Positions 40,377 to 49,752 of a stretch of 64,000 bases of DNA are shown here, one piece after another. The position numbers and the translations under genes were made by a program. The notes under the pieces are model-generated. The model saw nothing but the letters and a program-made list of their open reading frames with translations. It ran no database searches and had not been told where the DNA came from. Position 1 is the stretch's first letter, and every line of letters begins with the position of its first letter. The DNA is from Planctomycetota bacterium (lineage in GTDB: Bacteria > Planctomycetota > B15-G4), in the NCBI GenBank assembly GCA_029259745.1, contig JAJDEO010000020.1:124001-188000 (forward strand), read 5' to 3'.

Positions 40377-42863
40377 ATGATGAATCGACAGATCGTGGGC
40401 GGCGTCGTGATTCTCGGCCTGCTCGGCGCGGCGGCGTGGCTCGTGTTGGGCGACGAGGTTGCCCAGCGTGCCGACGTGGATGTCGTGTCGTCGTCCGTGC
40501 GTGGGGCCGGTGACGGAGTGGGGGCCGCCAACATCGAGTCGGCCGGGGCGCCAAATGTCGACGCACCGCCGATGAACGCCGTGCAGCGGGGCGAGGCCGT
40601 GGCACGCGTCGCGCCGTCGCTCTGGATCGAATACCCCGACGGGGCTCAAGCAGGACACGCGCGGGTCGTGTTGTCACGCAACGATCAAGTGCTCGTCGCT
40701 GTCACTGCCGAGCGCGACGGCTCCGTGCCGCTCGCCGCCGTCGATACGTCGCTGCCCTACGACGTCTGGATCACCGGCGTCACCTACGACGTCCACCACC
40801 AGCGCGTCAGCGATCCCGGCGAGACGCACATCCGGCTTCCCGACGGCGAAGAGATCCGCGGTGTCGTGACGATTGACGGCAGAGTTCCCGCGGCCGAGGT
40901 TCCCATCGCACTTCGCGGACGTGGCGCGACCGGGCACGTTCCCGACGGCGTGGAGTCTGCGTTCGGGTGTGAGATGCGCGGCGTCGCGTGGTCACGCGTG
41001 AGTCGCGCGGCGCTCACCGTCGACGGGCGCTTCCGCATCACGGGCTGTCCGCCCAATGCGATCGGAACGCTGAAGTTCCCGCGCCTCTTCCTCACGAAGG
41101 CCGGCTTGAACGAACACCCGATCACGTCGCCGGATCTTGCCGTGCCGCTCGACCTCGTGAGCCAGCCGCATGTGCGCGCACGGCTCGTCGACGTCCGCGG
41201 TGCGCCGCTGGCGGCGGCGCGGGCCGAACTGCGGACGGAGACCCGCGTGATGTCGGTGACGCCCGACGACGACGGCGCCGTCGCATGGAGACTCAGCTCG
41301 TCGGACGCGTCGATCGACGCCCTCATCGATGCGCGCTCAGACGACGGCTCCGTCCGAGGCCGACGCCGCTTCACCGACCTTCCGACGCAGACGACGATCG
41401 ACGTCGGCGACATCGTGCTCGAGCCGCACCGCACCCTCGACCTCACCGTCGTCGATCGCGACGGCCGTCCGATCGCCGGGGCCCTGGCGCGCACGCTCGA
41501 CGCCGAGGAGGCCATCGACGCGCGGCACCGCAACTACAGGGGACGCGTCGGCGGCGGTCGAGTCACGGTCTCCGATCCCAGCGATGCGGCCGGCCGCGTG
41601 CGGATCGGCCCGCTGCTCGGCGACGAGTCCGCGCTCGAGGTCATCGCCCTGCACTCGCAGCCGCTCGTCGTCGAGATCCCGCCGTTCCCGGCGCAGGCGC
41701 TGACGGTCACGCTCGAGGCCTGTGCCGTGCTCGAGATCGACGTGCGCGCCGCGGACGGCAGCTCCGCGATCGGCGCGCTCGTGCAGCTCGTCACCGACGG
41801 CGATGTCTACGAAGACCGGAGCACGCTCGGTCATCCGCTCTACCCCGCGCTCGGCGCGACCCGCGTCGTGCGGACCGAGAGCCAGTCGAAGCTGTTGGAG
41901 GCGGGGTTGTCGGAGGCGGGCCCATCGAGGGTGTCGAGGACGAAGCTGACGCTCGATGCCGCACAGCGCGTCGTGCGTCCCGGGCTGATGCCGAACCAGC
42001 CGCTCGAAGTGACCGTGGTGAGCGAGGGGGAGGTGTTCTTCGGCCCCGAGGTCGTCACGCTCGCGCCGGGCGAGCACCGCGTCCTCGAGGCGCTGGTCAC
42101 GGGCGAGGTCCGCGAGGTCGAAGGGCGTGTCGTCTATCTCACGGGTGGCCCGGTCGTCGACGCCTTCGTCGGCGTCTTTTCGAGTCACGGCTATGCGCAG
42201 CAGACGCACACGGACGTCGACGGTCGCTTCGTCCTCCACGGCATTCGCGCCGACGACATCAAGCTCGAGATCGACGGGAGCGACTTCTTCGGTGTCGTCA
42301 GGACCTACGCCGTCGCGGACGCACCGCTGCGCGTCGTCGTCGATCGTGGGCGCAGCATCGACGTGCACGTCGTCAACTCGATGGGGGCCGCCGTCGACGG
42401 CGCCGTCGTCCAGGCGCAGGCCGGCGGCAGTGTCGTGAGTTCGGCCGGTGGACCGCAAGGGACGTCGCCGTACCGGCTCGAGCGGCTGCGTGCCAAGCAG
42501 GTGCGCGTCGATGTCGTCCTCACGGGGACGATGTGGTCGACGGTCGTCGACGCCGACGAGGCCATGACGACCGTGAACGTCGGTGACACGGCCGAGCTCG
42601 TCGTGTCGTGGGCCGAGTCGCCCTCGCGACGCCTCGTGCTCCAGATGCAAAACGCGGACACGGGGCGCTCCACGTACTCGCGCTGGATCAGCGCCGAGGA
42701 ACACGCCTCGCGCACGCTCGTGATCCCACACGTCACACCCACGCTGCATCGCGTGAGCATCGTCAACGGAGGGCGTAGCGCGCGCGTCACGCATGAACCG
42801 GCAACCGTCGACACGTCACAGAGCGTCGGCGGCCGGGCGCACGTCACGCTCGAAGCGCGCTGA
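40377..42863 (+). CDS. Large secreted protein with carboxypeptidase-regulatory-like repeats
   Basis: An 828-residue protein anchored by one N-terminal hydrophobic helix (VVILGLLGAAAWLVLGDEV). The rest is a chain of transthyretin-like/carboxypeptidase-regulatory beta-sandwich modules, as seen in EIRGVVTIDGRVPAAEVPIA, RTLDLTVVDRDGRPIAGALA, EVEGRVVYLTGGPVVDAFVG and DGRFVLHGIRADDIKLEIDG. No catalytic motif is seen. Such proteins are extracellular or periplasmic structural or binding proteins, common in Planctomycetota. ATG at 40377 follows AGGACG; a second ATG at 40380 is next to it. It is divergent from the ZIP gene across a 279-bp gap in which I see no gene. It converges on the Hpt gene 15 bases away. 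Confidence 0.75.
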   Translation: MMNRQIVGGVVILGLLGAAAWLVLGDEVAQRADVDVVSSSVRGAGDGVGAANIESAGAPNVDAPPMNAVQRGEAVARVAPSLWIEYPDGAQAGHARVVLSRNDQVLVAVTAERDGSVPLAAVDTSLPYDVWITGVTYDVHHQRVSDPGETHIRLPDGEEIRGVVTIDGRVPAAEVPIALRGRGATGHVPDGVESAFGCEMRGVAWSRVSRAALTVDGRFRITGCPPNAIGTLKFPRLFLTKAGLNEHPITSPDLAVPLDLVSQPHVRARLVDVRGAPLAAARAELRTETRVMSVTPDDDGAVAWRLSSSDASIDALIDARSDDGSVRGRRRFTDLPTQTTIDVGDIVLEPHRTLDLTVVDRDGRPIAGALARTLDAEEAIDARHRNYRGRVGGGRVTVSDPSDAAGRVRIGPLLGDESALEVIALHSQPLVVEIPPFPAQALTVTLEACAVLEIDVRAADGSSAIGALVQLVTDGDVYEDRSTLGHPLYPALGATRVVRTESQSKLLEAGLSEAGPSRVSRTKLTLDAAQRVVRPGLMPNQPLEVTVVSEGEVFFGPEVVTLAPGEHRVLEALVTGEVREVEGRVVYLTGGPVVDAFVGVFSSHGYAQQTHTDVDGRFVLHGIRADDIKLEIDGSDFFGVVRTYAVADAPLRVVVDRGRSIDVHVVNSMGAAVDGAVVQAQAGGSVVSSAGGPQGTSPYRLERLRAKQVRVDVVLTGTMWSTVVDADEAMTTVNVGDTAELVVSWAESPSRRLVLQMQNADTGRSTYSRWISAEEHASRTLVIPHVTPTLHRVSIVNGGRSARVTHEPATVDTSQSVGGRAHVTLEAR

Positions 42864-42878
42864 CGCCGCCAGCGTCGC

Positions 42879-43253
42879 TCAGTCGTCGGCGGAGAACTGC
42901 TGACGGACGCGCTCGAACTCGTCGAGCAGCTCCGAGCTCAGCTCCGCGGCGTTGTCCGTCTTGCCGGCCTTGCCGTCCGATTCGAGCATCTGGCAGATCG
43001 CCGACATGCGGAGGGCGCCGAGCTGGGCCGAACTCGACTTCAGAGCGTGGGCCGCGCTGGCAATCTCGGCTGCGTCGTCATTCTCGACGCCGTGGCGGAT
43101 GGATTCGAGGCGTCCGGGGCAATCGTCGAGGAAGATCCCGATGAGTTCGGCGACGATGTCATCGTCGCCCTCGTCCTGAAAGGCCTTGAGCTCGTTCAGG
43201 GCTGCGGGATCGACTGACGGGTGCGAAGCGAGACTTGCAAGCAACTCGCTCAT
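42879..43253 (-). CDS. Histidine phosphotransfer (Hpt) domain protein
   Basis: A 124-residue stand-alone Hpt protein. The four-helix bundle contains the phosphoacceptor motif AHALKSSSAQLGALRMSAIC with the His in HALKSSS. Upstream helices include LIGIFLDDCPGRLESIRHGV and a downstream helix LSSELLDEFERVRQQF. It would relay phosphate from a hybrid kinase to a receiver domain. No hybrid kinase is in the window, but a receiver-PP2C protein is encoded 2.2 kb away, an arrangement like HptB and HsbR of Pseudomonas. ATG at 43253 is chosen because a frame extension upstream is not Hpt-like. It follows the phosphohexomutase gene on the same strand with a 138-bp gap. Confidence 0.9.
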   Translation of the reverse strand: MSELLASLASHPSVDPAALNELKAFQDEGDDDIVAELIGIFLDDCPGRLESIRHGVENDDAAEIASAAHALKSSSAQLGALRMSAICQMLESDGKAGKTDNAAELSSELLDEFERVRQQFSADD

Positions 43254-43391
43254 GGTGTCTTCCTCCGAAGTGGCCGCAGCGCTGCGCTGCGTTCCTTCTT
43301 CTTCGGTCGACGTGCACGGGGGACTGAACACGATGCGGCTCGTCAGGTGCTGACGGACGGAGCCGTGTGTCTCTGTCTCGGTCTGCCTGTC

Positions 43392-44765
43392 TCAGTTCGG
43401 GCCGATGTGGGCGAGGACTTCGTCGGTCTTGATACGCAGCAGCTCGGCGTCGCCGCGCGTTTCGACATTGAGGCGGATCACGGGCTCGGTGTTGCTCATG
43501 CGCAGGTTGAAGCGCCACTGCGGAAAATCGAACGAGAGTCCGTCCGTGAGGTCGAGCGTGGCGCCTTGGGGTTCGTAGTGGGCGCGCACCGCGGCCAGCG
43601 TGGCCGCGGCGTCGGCGACCTTGCGATTGATCTCGCCGCTGCACGGGAAGCGCTTCTGACGCTCGCCGACGAGCGCGCTCAACGACGACCCGGCGCGGCT
43701 CATGAGTTCGGCCACCAGCAGCCAGGGCACCATGCCCGTGTCGCAGTAGGCGAAGTCGCGGAAGTAGTGGTGGGCGCTCATCTCGCCGCCGTAGAGCGCG
43801 TTCTCCTTGCGCATGCGTTCCTTGATGAACGCATGGCCCGTCTTGCTGAGGATCGGCACGCCGCCGGCGCCCTCGATCATCTCGACGGAGTTCCACGTCA
43901 GCCGTGGCTCATAGATGATCTTCTCGCCGGGGCTGCGCGCGAGCATGGCCTGGGCGAGCAGTCCGACGATGTAGTAGCCCTCGATGAAGCCGCCCTGCTC
44001 GTCGAAGAAGAAGCAGCGGTCGAAGTCGCCGTCCCAGGCGAGGCCGAGGTCGGCGCCGTGCGATCGGACGGCGTCGACGGTCGGCGCGCGGTTTTCGGCG
44101 AGCAGCGGGTTCGGGACGCCGTGGGGGAAGCTGCCGTCGGGCTCGTGGTGGACGCGGATGATCTCGAAGGGCAAGCGCGCGGCGAGGGCGTCGACGACGA
44201 GGCCGGCGCAGCCGTTGCCGGGATTCGAGACGATCTTCAGCGGCGCGAGGCCGTCGACGTCGACGAAGCTCAGGAGGTGGTCGACGTAGGCGTCCATGAT
44301 GGCGACGGACTGGCGTGTTCCGCCGCCCGGGCCGGGCTCGAGCGCGTCGGCGACGGCCATCGTCTCGATGTCGAAGAGCCCGCTGTCTCCGCTGATCGGC
44401 AGCGAGCCCTTTCCGACGAGCTTCATGCCGTTGTAGTCGGACGGGTTGTGGCTGGCCGTCACGACGATTCCGCCGTCGACACCGTCGCCCTCGAGATGCG
44501 CCGTCGCGAAATAGACCATCTCGGTTCCGCACAGGCCGATGTCGACGACATCGACGCCCATCTCCATCAGCCCCTCGGACAGCGCGTCGGCGAGCTCATC
44601 GCTCGAGGGCCGCATGTCTCGCCCCACGACGACCCGCCGCGGCGAGCGCAGCCGTGCGTAGGCGCGCCCGATTCGACGCGCCAGCGACGCGTCGAGTTCA
44701 TCGGGAACACGCCCGCGGATGTCGTAGGCCTTGAAGCAGGGCAGGGGGGATGGACGCGCAGACAT
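43392..44765 (-). CDS. Phosphomannomutase/phosphoglucomutase
   Basis: A 457-residue alpha-D-phosphohexomutase that interconverts sugar 1-phosphates and 6-phosphates through a phosphoserine. The catalytic Ser loop is TASHNPSDYNG; the magnesium loop is DGDFDRCFFF; the sugar loop is GGEMSAHHYF; the phosphate-binding loop is RMSNTEPVIRLNVE. The size and GEMSAHHYF loop favour the bacterial PMM/PGM type (ManB/AlgC/CpsG), which supplies mannose-1-P or glucose-1-P for polysaccharides. ATG at 44765 precedes CFKAYDIRGRVPDEL, the canonical start of the family. It is divergent from the HATPase gene (127-bp gap). With glycogen phosphorylase 2.4 kb away, it links the region to glucose-phosphate metabolism. 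Confidence 0.94.
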   Translation of the reverse strand: MSARPSPLPCFKAYDIRGRVPDELDASLARRIGRAYARLRSPRRVVVGRDMRPSSDELADALSEGLMEMGVDVVDIGLCGTEMVYFATAHLEGDGVDGGIVVTASHNPSDYNGMKLVGKGSLPISGDSGLFDIETMAVADALEPGPGGGTRQSVAIMDAYVDHLLSFVDVDGLAPLKIVSNPGNGCAGLVVDALAARLPFEIIRVHHEPDGSFPHGVPNPLLAENRAPTVDAVRSHGADLGLAWDGDFDRCFFFDEQGGFIEGYYIVGLLAQAMLARSPGEKIIYEPRLTWNSVEMIEGAGGVPILSKTGHAFIKERMRKENALYGGEMSAHHYFRDFAYCDTGMVPWLLVAELMSRAGSSLSALVGERQKRFPCSGEINRKVADAAATLAAVRAHYEPQGATLDLTDGLSFDFPQWRFNLRMSNTEPVIRLNVETRGDAELLRIKTDEVLAHIGPN

Positions 44766-44892
44766 CGACTTCTCCGAGGGCAGGCTCGCGGATCGTCGAC
44801 CGCCGAGCCCGCTTCTGTCCAGTGCTTCTCGCTCTGTGCTTCGGTTCGAGCGGGCCGACTTCTTCAAGGGCCTGTCAAGGCGACGGCTGACG

Positions 44893-45438
44893 ATGCCGAT
44901 AGTCGGATTCGCTCCCTGCCGCACCGTGCATGGCGGGTGCCTTCGAGTGGATGAGGACCAAAGATTGAGGACCTTCACACGAAAGTTCGTTCGGCTGGTC
45001 GATGCCGACCTCGAACATGCCCGAGAGCTCTCGATGGAGTCCGGGCGCGTCTTGCGGTCGTGGGGGTTGCTCGAATCCCGCGTCCAAGGGCTGGAGCTGG
45101 CCGTCGCCGAGATGGCGACGAACGTCTGTGTTCACGCCTATCCCGACTATCCCGACACCCCCGGTTCGATGCAGCTGTCGATCGAGTGGGGCGAACGCGG
45201 ACTCGAGATCTCGATCCGTGATTCCGGGCAGGCCTTCGACCCGAGCATCGTTCCGATGCCGGGCGAGCCGCGACCCAGCGATCCGCTGAGCTGGCCGGAA
45301 GGCGGGATGGGCTTGATGCTCATCCGCTCGGCCTGCGACCGACTCGATTACACGCGGGTGGGCGATGAGAACATCCTCACCATGCTCGTCGACGACCCGC
45401 GACGCGAACCGGGACACTCTGATGCGACGAGGGCTTAA
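44893..45438 (+). CDS. RsbW-like serine kinase/anti-sigma factor (HATPase)
   Basis: A 181-residue GHKL ATPase of the RsbW/SpoIIAB type. The N-box LELAVAEMATNVCVHAYPDY carries the Glu and Asn for Mg-ATP. G1 is ISIRDSGQAFDPS and G2 is WPEGGMGLMLIRSACDRLDY. Such proteins phosphorylate a STAS-domain antagonist and sequester a sigma factor or another partner. The partner STAS gene is 1.3 kb downstream, after the receiver-PP2C phosphatase that would reverse the phosphorylation. No sigma factor gene is seen nearby. ATG at 44893 is used; GTG 44947-type or TTG starts inside would shorten it by about 20-25 residues to the conserved TFTRKFVRLVDADL. It is separated from the next gene by 4 bases. Confidence 0.88.
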   Translation: MPIVGFAPCRTVHGGCLRVDEDQRLRTFTRKFVRLVDADLEHARELSMESGRVLRSWGLLESRVQGLELAVAEMATNVCVHAYPDYPDTPGSMQLSIEWGERGLEISIRDSGQAFDPSIVPMPGEPRPSDPLSWPEGGMGLMLIRSACDRLDYTRVGDENILTMLVDDPRREPGHSDATRA

Positions 45439-45442
45439 GGCG

Positions 45443-46702
45443 ATGACGACTGAATCTGATTCACGCGGAGTGGCACTGGTCGACGTGGTCGACGACGAGC
45501 CGTCGCGCGTCCTGATCGTGGACGACAATCCCGTGAACCGCCGGCTGCTGCGCGCGATGCTGGCGCGTGAGGGCTACGAGATCGACGAGGCCGACTCCGG
45601 TGAGGCGGCGTTGAGCTGCGTCGTCGACGTCAGCCCCGACCTCGTCCTGCTCGACGTCGTGATGCCGGACGTGGACGGATTCGACGTCTGCTCGCAGCTG
45701 AAAGCCGAGCCCCTGACGGCCGACTTCCCCGTGATCTTCCTCTCCGCGTTGACCGATGCCGCCGACAAGGTGCGCGGCCTGAACCTCGGCGCGGTCGACT
45801 GGATCACGAAGCCCTTCCACCAGGCCGAAGTGCTTGCGCGGGTTCGCAACCAGCTCCAGATCCGCCACCTCACGCGCTCGCTGCGGTCGGCCAACGCCGA
45901 CCTGCTGCACAAGCAGGACTCGCTCCGCGAAGACCTCGCTGCCGCGGCGGACATCCAGCGCAGCCTGATCCCGCGCAGCGCACCGGTGACGCACCCCGTC
46001 GAGGTGGCGTGGCGTTTCACGCCCTGCGAATCGGTCGGCGGCGACATCTTCAACGTGTTGCCGCTCGACGAGAACACCCTCTCGGCGTTCATCATCGACG
46101 TCAGCGGTCACGGTGTTCCCGCGGCCATGGTGACCGTCTCGGTCATGCAATCGCTCTCGCAGCACGCCGGCGTCGTCATGCGCCCGCCGAAGAACGGCGA
46201 CATCACGCCGCCCGCCAAGGTGCTCGAGCTGCTCGACCGCGAGTACCCCTTCGACCGCTTCGACCGCTACTTCACGATCTGCTACACGCTGCTCGACTCC
46301 AAAACCGGCGAGCTGACGTACTCCAGCGCCGCCCACCCCGAGCCGCTCCTCGTGCGCGCAGATGGGTCGCTCGAGCGACTCGAGAAGGGGGGCACGATCA
46401 TCGGCCTCGGCCACGTCGTGCCGTTCGAGCAGGGGCACGCCGTCCTCGGCAAGGGCGACCGGGTCTTCCTCTACACGGACGGCATCATCGAGACCGAGAA
46501 CCTCCAGGGCGAGATGTACGGCTGCGAGCGCCTCGAGACGCTCCTCCAGGAGGTGGCCGGCGATGCGCTGCAGGACGCCTGTGAGGCTGTGATGGAGGCT
46601 GTCGCCGCGTGGTCCGGCGGGGCTCCCGCCAACGACGACATCACGCTCCTTGCCTATCAGTTCAACGGCGAGGATGCCGATAGCGAGAGTGCCGGGGCCT
46701 GA
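45443..46702 (+). CDS. Response regulator with PP2C/SpoIIE-type phosphatase output
   Basis: A 419-residue protein. Receiver domain (about 22-140): acidic pair D27-D28 in VLIVDDNP, phosphoacceptor D71 in LVLLDVVMPDVDG, and K123 in WITKPF. A helical linker (about 140-185) ends in AAAADIQRSLIPR, the usual lead-in to PPM phosphatases. The phosphatase domain (about 190-410) shows ESVGGDIFNVLPLDENTL, AFIIDVSGHGVPAAMVTV, DGIIETENLQGEMYG and NDDITLLAYQF, with the metal-binding Asp residues. It lacks the third, HATPase domain of HsbR; that activity is encoded just upstream. Predicted role: phosphorylation-controlled dephosphorylation of the STAS protein. ATG 45443 follows AAGG; ATG 45422 is an alternative. 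Confidence 0.93.
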   Translation: MTTESDSRGVALVDVVDDEPSRVLIVDDNPVNRRLLRAMLAREGYEIDEADSGEAALSCVVDVSPDLVLLDVVMPDVDGFDVCSQLKAEPLTADFPVIFLSALTDAADKVRGLNLGAVDWITKPFHQAEVLARVRNQLQIRHLTRSLRSANADLLHKQDSLREDLAAAADIQRSLIPRSAPVTHPVEVAWRFTPCESVGGDIFNVLPLDENTLSAFIIDVSGHGVPAAMVTVSVMQSLSQHAGVVMRPPKNGDITPPAKVLELLDREYPFDRFDRYFTICYTLLDSKTGELTYSSAAHPEPLLVRADGSLERLEKGGTIIGLGHVVPFEQGHAVLGKGDRVFLYTDGIIETENLQGEMYGCERLETLLQEVAGDALQDACEAVMEAVAAWSGGAPANDDITLLAYQFNGEDADSESAGA

Positions 46703-46754
46703 CCCCCGAATCACCCCCGGAACCCGATCAATCGGGTTCGAACGGAGAAGGACG

Positions 46755-47093
46755 ATGAGAATGGACATCACGCGCCGTGATGAGGTGACCGTCTTCCACC
46801 TGCGCGAGCCGCGGCTCGATGCGTGCGCCTCGGGCGACTTCAAAGACCAGCTCATCGAGTGGGTCGACGAAGGGAATCGGCGCCTCGTGCTCGATATGAG
46901 CGAGGTCGACTTCGTGGACAGCAGCGGCCTGGGAGCCATGGTTTCGGTGCTCAAGCGTGTGGGCCTCGACGGCGACATGGTGATCTGTGGCGTTTGTGAA
47001 CCAGTCATGCGGATGTTCCGGCTGGCTCGCATGGATAAGATCTTCTCGCTCGTGACGAGCCAGGACGACGCCCTGGTCGCGATCAAGAGCTGA
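46755..47093 (+). CDS. STAS-domain anti-sigma factor antagonist
   Basis: A 112-residue STAS protein (RsbV/SpoIIAA/HsbA type). The phosphorylation motif VDFVDSSGLGAMVSVLKRV carries the acceptor Ser (the first of the SS pair by family alignment). Flanking parts are typical: DEVTVFHLREPRLDAC at the start, and VICGVCEPVMRMFRLARMDK with the following IFSLVTSQDDAL at the end. It would be phosphorylated by the HATPase and dephosphorylated by the PP2C phosphatase encoded upstream, switching partners according to its state. ATG at 46755 follows GGAGAAGGACG, a good ribosome binding site. Glycogen phosphorylase begins 52 bases downstream on the same strand. Confidence 0.93.
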   Translation: MRMDITRRDEVTVFHLREPRLDACASGDFKDQLIEWVDEGNRRLVLDMSEVDFVDSSGLGAMVSVLKRVGLDGDMVICGVCEPVMRMFRLARMDKIFSLVTSQDDALVAIKS

Positions 47094-47145
47094 GCAGTAC
47101 CGCCGGCACGACGGGCGGATCCCCACACCCAGTGAGTGAGAGTCC

Positions 47146-49608
47146 ATGAGCGACGCGGCCCACCGCGCCGACGTGTCGGCATTCAAGGAGTCGATCCTCC
47201 GGCACGTTCGTTACTCGCTTGGTCGCGAGTGGGAAGAACTCTCCGGCCGCGAGCTGTTCTCGGCCGTCTCGCTGGCGGTGCGCGATCGGATCCTCGATCG
47301 CATGCTCGAGACCGAACGGCGCGTGCGCGTCGAAGGCGCCAAGCGCGTCTACTACCTCTCGATGGAGTTCCTCGTCGGGCGCTCGCTGTCGAACAACCTG
47401 CACAACCTGGGGCTGTTCGACATCTGCCGGGACGCGCTCGTGAACATGGGCGTCGACATCGAGGAGGTGAGCGAAGGCGAGGTCGACGCGGCGCTGGGCA
47501 ACGGTGGCCTCGGCCGACTGGCCGCCTGCTTCCTCGACTCGATGGCGAGCCTCGACCTGCCCGGCTGGGGCTACGGCATCAACTACGAGTTCGGGCTCTT
47601 CCGCCAAGAGATCCACGATGGCTGGCAGCACGAGATGCCCGACGCGTGGCGCACATCCGGTTCGCCGTGGCTCATCGAACGCGCTGACGACAAGGTGACC
47701 GTGCCGGTCTACGGGCACATCGGTCATGGCGTCGACGACGAGGGCGAATACGAGCCGACCTGGCACGAAGCGCGCGAGCTGATCGGCGTGCCGTACGACA
47801 TGCCCATCGTGGGCTATGGCGGCAACACCGTGAACACGCTGCGCCTCTACAGCGCGCGTGCTTCCGACGACTTCGACATGTCCATCTTCAACTCCGGCGA
47901 CTACGTCGAAGCGGTGAAGGCCAAGGTCGAGAGCGAGACGGTCTCGAAGGTGCTCTATCCGTCCGACGACGTCGAGGAGGGGCGCGAGCTGCGCCTACTG
48001 CAGGAGTACTTCTTCGTCGCCTGCGCGCTGCACGACATCCTCACGCGCGACCTCGAACTCCACGACGAGCCGAGCTTCGCCGGGCTCGTCGACCGCGTCG
48101 CGATTCAGCTCAACGACACACATCCGGCCCTCGCGATCCCCGAGATGATGCGCCTGCTGCTCGACGAGCACGGCCTCGAATGGGACGCCGCGTGGTCGGT
48201 CGTCACGGGCGTCTTCGCCTACACGAACCATACGCTGCTGCCCGAGGCCCTCGAGGTCTGGTCGGAGGCGTTGATGAAGCGCGTGCTGCCGCGCCACCTG
48301 CAGATCATCGGCGAGATCGACGCGCGCTTCCGCGGCGAGGTCGCGTCGGCGTTCCCCGAGGAATCCGAGCGGCCCGACGCGATGGCGATCATTTCGCAGG
48401 GTGCCGTGCGCATGGCACACCTTGCGATCGTCGGAAGCCACAGCGTCAACGGTGTTGCCGAGTTGCACAGCGAGCTCGTGAAGACGCAGCTCGTGCCGAG
48501 CTTCTATGAGCTCTGGCCCGACAAGTTCCAGAACAAGACCAACGGCGTCACGCAGCGGCGTTGGTTGCTGGCCTGCAATCCCGACCTCGCCGATCTCATC
48601 ACGCATGTGGTCGGTGACGAGTGGGTGTGCGACCTCGACCGCCTGCGTGCGCTCGAGGCCTACGTCGACGACCCAGCACTCACCGAGTACTTCCGGCGCG
48701 TCAAACGATTGAACAAGCGACGTCTCGCGCGGGTGATTGCCGACGATGCGCTCGTCCATGTCGACCCGCTTTCGCTCTTCGACGTGCAGATCAAGCGCAT
48801 TCACCAGTACAAGCGCCAGCTGCTCTTCTGCATGTACATGGCGCACGAGTACTTCCGCGTCGTCGAGGACGGCGCGACGCCGATCACGCCGCGCACGTTC
48901 ATCGTGGCCGGCAAGGCGGCGCCGGGTTACTGGGCCGCCAAGCAGATCATCAAGCTCGTGCATTGCATCGCCGACGTCGTCAACGGCGACCCGCGCGTGG
49001 GCGATGCGCTCAAAGTCGCGTTCATCCCCGACTACCGCGTGTCCATCGCCGAGAAGATCGTGCCCGCGGCCGACCTCTCCGAGCAGATCTCGACGGCCGG
49101 CATGGAGGCGTCCGGCACGGGCAACATGAAGCTCAGCATGAACGGCGCGCTCACGATCGGCACGCTCGACGGCGCCAACGTCGAGATCCGCGAAGAGGTG
49201 GGGGACGACAACATCTTCATCTTCGGCAAGCGCGCCGACGAGATCGCGGCGATGCGCACCGAGCGCAGCTACGACCCGCGCGCGATCTACGACGCCGACG
49301 AGCGCGTGCGCCGCGTCGTCGACAGCTTCCGCGACGGTGCCTGGTCACCCGATCAGCCCGACCGCTTCGCCTGGATCGCCGAGTCGCTCCTCGATGCCGG
49401 GGACGCCTACTACCACCTCGCCGACTTCGGCAGCTACGTCGACACCCAGGACTCCGTCGGCGCGCTCTACAACGATCCCGATGCGTGGACACGCATGGCG
49501 ATCCTCAACGTTGCGCGCATCGGCAAGTTCTCCTCCGACCGCACGATCCGCCAGTATGCGGCCGACATCTGGGGCCTCGCCGGAGTTCGCGAGCGGGCGC
49601 GCGTCTGA
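47146..49608 (+). CDS. glgP: Glycogen/starch phosphorylase
   Basis: An 820-residue GT35 enzyme that releases glucose-1-phosphate from alpha-1,4-glucans with inorganic phosphate. Full family length. Key segments are YYLSMEFLVGRSLSNNLHNL, GNGGLGRLAACFLDSMASL, RIHQYKRQLL and the PLP site EASGTGNMKLSMNGALTIGT, whose Lys holds PLP, followed by DGANVEI. The allosteric N-terminal extension of animal enzymes is absent. The product glucose-1-P could be handled by the phosphohexomutase encoded 2.4 kb upstream. Its position 52 bases after the STAS gene, without a visible terminator, suggests co-transcription with the partner-switching genes. ATG at 47146. Confidence 0.96.
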   Translation: MSDAAHRADVSAFKESILRHVRYSLGREWEELSGRELFSAVSLAVRDRILDRMLETERRVRVEGAKRVYYLSMEFLVGRSLSNNLHNLGLFDICRDALVNMGVDIEEVSEGEVDAALGNGGLGRLAACFLDSMASLDLPGWGYGINYEFGLFRQEIHDGWQHEMPDAWRTSGSPWLIERADDKVTVPVYGHIGHGVDDEGEYEPTWHEARELIGVPYDMPIVGYGGNTVNTLRLYSARASDDFDMSIFNSGDYVEAVKAKVESETVSKVLYPSDDVEEGRELRLLQEYFFVACALHDILTRDLELHDEPSFAGLVDRVAIQLNDTHPALAIPEMMRLLLDEHGLEWDAAWSVVTGVFAYTNHTLLPEALEVWSEALMKRVLPRHLQIIGEIDARFRGEVASAFPEESERPDAMAIISQGAVRMAHLAIVGSHSVNGVAELHSELVKTQLVPSFYELWPDKFQNKTNGVTQRRWLLACNPDLADLITHVVGDEWVCDLDRLRALEAYVDDPALTEYFRRVKRLNKRRLARVIADDALVHVDPLSLFDVQIKRIHQYKRQLLFCMYMAHEYFRVVEDGATPITPRTFIVAGKAAPGYWAAKQIIKLVHCIADVVNGDPRVGDALKVAFIPDYRVSIAEKIVPAADLSEQISTAGMEASGTGNMKLSMNGALTIGTLDGANVEIREEVGDDNIFIFGKRADEIAAMRTERSYDPRAIYDADERVRRVVDSFRDGAWSPDQPDRFAWIAESLLDAGDAYYHLADFGSYVDTQDSVGALYNDPDAWTRMAILNVARIGKFSSDRTIRQYAADIWGLAGVRERARV

Positions 49609-49752
49609 GGGCGAGCGTTCGGCGACGCGACAGTCCGCGGGGCGTTGCGTTGGTGCGAGACACAGTTGAGCCGTGTGCTTTTGGTTGCTCGTCGAGACGC
49701 TGGCGACGAGTCTGACTCTTCGGGCGCTGTGTGTCCTCGAGGAGTCGCTGCC

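Noticed and set aside
43221..44954. 577-codon open frame antisense to the phosphohexomutase gene
   Set aside because: Typical GC-rich shadow frame; the phosphohexomutase on the other strand has all family motifs.
45422..45442. ATG 45422 as the start of the receiver-PP2C gene
   Set aside because: It would overlap the upstream gene by 17 bases and lacks a ribosome binding site, whereas ATG 45443 has AAGG upstream; it remains possible.
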